DNA from: an uncultured Blastocatellia bacterium
GTDB taxonomy: Bacteria; Acidobacteriota; Blastocatellia; Pyrinomonadales; Pyrinomonadaceae
DNA length: 54,599 nucleotides
NCBI GenBank assembly: GCA_946480785.1
Contig: CAMLLD010000042.1
Location: 1 to 54,599, forward strand
Reading direction: 5' to 3'
The notes beneath the pieces were generated by a model, which saw nothing but the letters and a program-made list of their open reading frames with translations, ran no database searches and had not been told where the DNA came from. Both the position numbers and the translations under genes were made by a program. Below are positions 53,145 to 54,599 of the stretch, in pieces. Numbering within the stretch: the first letter of the stretch is position 1; each line of letters opens with the position of its first letter.

Positions 53145-53684
53145 TTGAAAGTCTATTCAATCTTCAGCGGAAGCGCGTTGATCGCTGCTGCGCTTCTGAC
53201 CAGCTCTTTGCTGTTTTCCACTCGAACTCTCTCCGCGGAGACTCTATCTTCGCCGGAGACGCCGCAAACCCAACAACAAGTCGCAACCAAATCAACCGCC
53301 GAAGCGACCGCGCCCGTTGCCGTCGAGCTGCCTTCGAATGGGAACGTTGGCGAACGGATCGCGAATGAAGAAGCTTACGTTGTGGCGCCGGCGCCGTACG
53401 TCGCGACCGCGTATAGTTTGCGCGGACGAACCGCGAGCGGACAGATGGTTTCGAAAGGCATCATTGCTGCGGACCCGCGTTTTTTACCGTTGGGCTCGCG
53501 CGTCAGACTTCAGGCTGGTAGTTATAGTGGCGAGTATGTCGTTGCCGACACCGGCAGCATGGTTCGTGGACGACGAATCGACATCTGGACGCCCACCTCG
53601 CGCGAAGCGATGCGCTTCGGTCGCCGCCTTGTGAAGCTCACGGTGCTGAGCCTCCCTGGCCGCAGACGCGCCGTCAGAACTTAA
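53145..53684 (+). CDS. Secreted 3D-domain protein (lytic transglycosylase-like fold)
   Basis: 179 residues. The TTG start at 53145 is supported by AGGAG 8 bp upstream. Signal peptide (ALIAAALLTSSLLFSTRTLSA) to about residue 31, a Thr/Ala/Gln-rich linker, then a 3D domain at ~85-170: ATAYSLRGRTASG, GIIAADPRFLPLGSRVRL, VVADTGSMVRGRRIDIWT. The domain has the three conserved Asp (AAD, VVAD, RRIDIW) that name it and resembles the MltA catalytic part. It probably binds or cleaves peptidoglycan. No LysM or other anchor is seen. A long leader precedes it. Confidence 0.88.
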   Translation: MKVYSIFSGSALIAAALLTSSLLFSTRTLSAETLSSPETPQTQQQVATKSTAEATAPVAVELPSNGNVGERIANEEAYVVAPAPYVATAYSLRGRTASGQMVSKGIIAADPRFLPLGSRVRLQAGSYSGEYVVADTGSMVRGRRIDIWTPTSREAMRFGRRLVKLTVLSLPGRRRAVRT

Positions 53685-53714
53685 TCCCGGCACTAGTTCA
53701 GCTTTGGTAAGCGC

Positions 53715-53780
53715 CCTTTGGAGTGCGGTGTCTTAGCACCGCTTTGGCCAAAGCGCCGACAAGTCGGCGCACTCCAAAGG
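53715..53780. repeat. REP-like palindromic element with three nested stems
   Basis: A 66-bp unit bounded by perfect 13-bp inverted ends CCTTTGGAGTGCG (53715-53727) and CGCACTCCAAAGG (53768-53780). Inside are three more palindromes: GCGGTG/CACCGC (53725-53742), TTTGGCCAAA (53743-53752) and GCGCCGAC/GTCGGCGC (53753-53770). The whole can fold as a cloverleaf/cruciform. It sits between genes, as mobile REP/RAYT-type or MITE units do. Only one copy is in the window. Confidence 0.75.
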
Positions 53781-53808
53781 CAGGCTTTGCGTGGTAAGAT
53801 TCGCGCAA

Positions 53809-54599
53809 ATGTCTGCTGAACAGATCCCGCTGGCGGAACCACTCGTCGAAGTGCGACGAGGCGGCATCACCGAGTCGCGCCACCGCGGCCACGTTGTCGT
53901 GGTCGAGCCTGACGGAAAGGTCGTTGCGCAACTGGGCGCGCCCGAGACCGTCACCTTTCTGCGTTCTTCCGCGAAACCGTTTCAAGCGCTGCCGCTGCTC
54001 GTTTCCGGCGCGGCTGACGCGTTTGGTTTTACCGATCGCGAAGTGGCAATGGCGTGCGCTTCACACAACGGCGAACCCATCCACACCGAACTCGTCGCGT
54101 CGATGTTGAAGAAGATTGACCTCGGTCCCGAGGCGTTGAAGTGTGGCATTCACGAGCCGTACAGCGTGGAAGCCGCGCAGCAGCTTCGCGAGCGCGGGGA
54201 AGCGCCGAACGTGCTTCATAACAACTGCTCCGGCAAACACGCGGGCATGCTGGCGGCCGCGCTTCAGCTCGGCGCGCCGATTGAAACTTACAACAAGCCC
54301 GAACACGCGGTTCAGCTTGCAATCGGAAAATTCATCGCGCAGTTTTCAGGTGTGCCCGTGGAGGATCTCGCAGTCGGCACTGACGGTTGCGCGGTCCCGG
54401 TTTTCGGCATAACCGTGAAAGCAATGGCGCTGGCGTATGCGCGTCTCATCGCGCCGCCATCGAGTTTTGACGAAGCGACGCGTAACGCTTGCAAGCGCAT
54501 CGTCCGCGTGATGAGCTCGTATCCGGAGTTAATCGGCGGCACTACCGATCGACTCGACACCGAGATCATGCGCGCTGCGCCAGGGCGTTTGATTTCAAA
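53809..54599 (+). CDS. L-asparaginase II (3' partial)
   Basis: Open from the ATG at 53809 to the right edge. The 263 visible residues match the asparaginase II (thermolabile, Rhizobium AnsA-like) family: VEVRRGGITESRHRGH near the start, TFLRSSAKPFQALPLL, MACASHNGEP, LHNNCSGKHAGMLAAA and GTDGCAVPVFG. The usual length is ~330 residues, so about 65 are missing. It hydrolyses asparagine to aspartate and ammonia and has no signal peptide. The REP-like element lies 28 bp upstream; the promoter is not evident. Confidence 0.92.
   Translation, partial: MSAEQIPLAEPLVEVRRGGITESRHRGHVVVVEPDGKVVAQLGAPETVTFLRSSAKPFQALPLLVSGAADAFGFTDREVAMACASHNGEPIHTELVASMLKKIDLGPEALKCGIHEPYSVEAAQQLRERGEAPNVLHNNCSGKHAGMLAAALQLGAPIETYNKPEHAVQLAIGKFIAQFSGVPVEDLAVGTDGCAVPVFGITVKAMALAYARLIAPPSSFDEATRNACKRIVRVMSSYPELIGGTTDRLDTEIMRAAPGRLIS

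Noticed and set aside
53698..53985. Minus-strand ORFs across the REP-like element
   Set aside because: They are opposite the asparaginase gene and come from the repeat; no ribosome site or family match.

Overview
The window looks like chromosomal DNA of an Acidobacteriota member, probably close to Blastocatellia. This is inferred from gene content, not from a marker gene: two ~1,100-residue Oar-like TonB-dependent receptors with N-terminal carboxypeptidase-regulatory-like domains, a Ser/Thr kinase fused to a TolB-like domain and TPRs, a dnaK-dnaJ-hspR operon without grpE, and mostly GC-rich DNA. There is no rRNA, tRNA or CRISPR array, and no recognisable transposase.

Region 1 (1-16.2 kb) is metabolic and rich in iron-sulfur biology: a partial biotin transporter BioY, a YjbQ-type protein, YgfZ, an Fe-S uracil-DNA glycosylase, a di-heme peroxidase, superoxide dismutase, a PuuD-like membrane protein, a 2Fe-2S ferredoxin, a GNAT acetyltransferase, ErpA/IscA, Mrp, an IscU-BFD protein and a cysteine desulfurase. 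A 2-oxoacid:ferredoxin oxidoreductase operon (korA-korB) follows. A small nucleotidyltransferase gene sits inside it with stop/start overlaps on both sides, and a palindrome overlaps the likely operon promoter. A secreted beta-lactamase-family hydrolase closes the region.

Region 2 (16.6-27.1 kb) holds the first TonB receptor, which ends at a clear terminator, then a TPR protein and a McrBC-like restriction pair on the minus strand (McrB-type AAA+ GTPase plus DUF2357/PD-(D/E)XK nuclease). A CPA2 cation/proton antiporter and a small basic ORF follow.

Region 3 (27.2-37.1 kb) has a metallophosphoesterase, PgsA, the heat-shock operon dnaK-dnaJ-hspR behind a strong promoter with a HAIR-like operator, the second TonB receptor abutted by a GxxExxY protein, and a TPR-DUF4388 protein.

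Region 4 (37.3-43.0 kb) is the most unusual part: a two-gene, AT-richer cassette. The first gene encodes a PilT/GspE-type ATPase with an altered P-loop. The second encodes a 1,450-residue protein with an intact KaiC-like ATPase module, a second KaiC-like module with a degenerate P-loop, and a C-terminal half that reads like a family-1 solute-binding protein although no signal peptide is present. I do not recognise this architecture and propose it as a candidate undescribed NTPase sensor/effector system.

Region 5 (43.0-54.6 kb) has a Cys-rich hypothetical on the minus strand, then eight tightly packed plus-strand genes (Trm112-like, heptosyltransferase, heptose-phosphate kinase, Ser/Thr kinase, PBP4-type DD-peptidase, DapF, PQQ-like propeller lipoprotein, glutamine amidotransferase) that end at a terminator. 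A structured leader precedes a 3D-domain protein. A 66-bp REP-like cruciform element precedes an L-asparaginase II gene that runs off the window.
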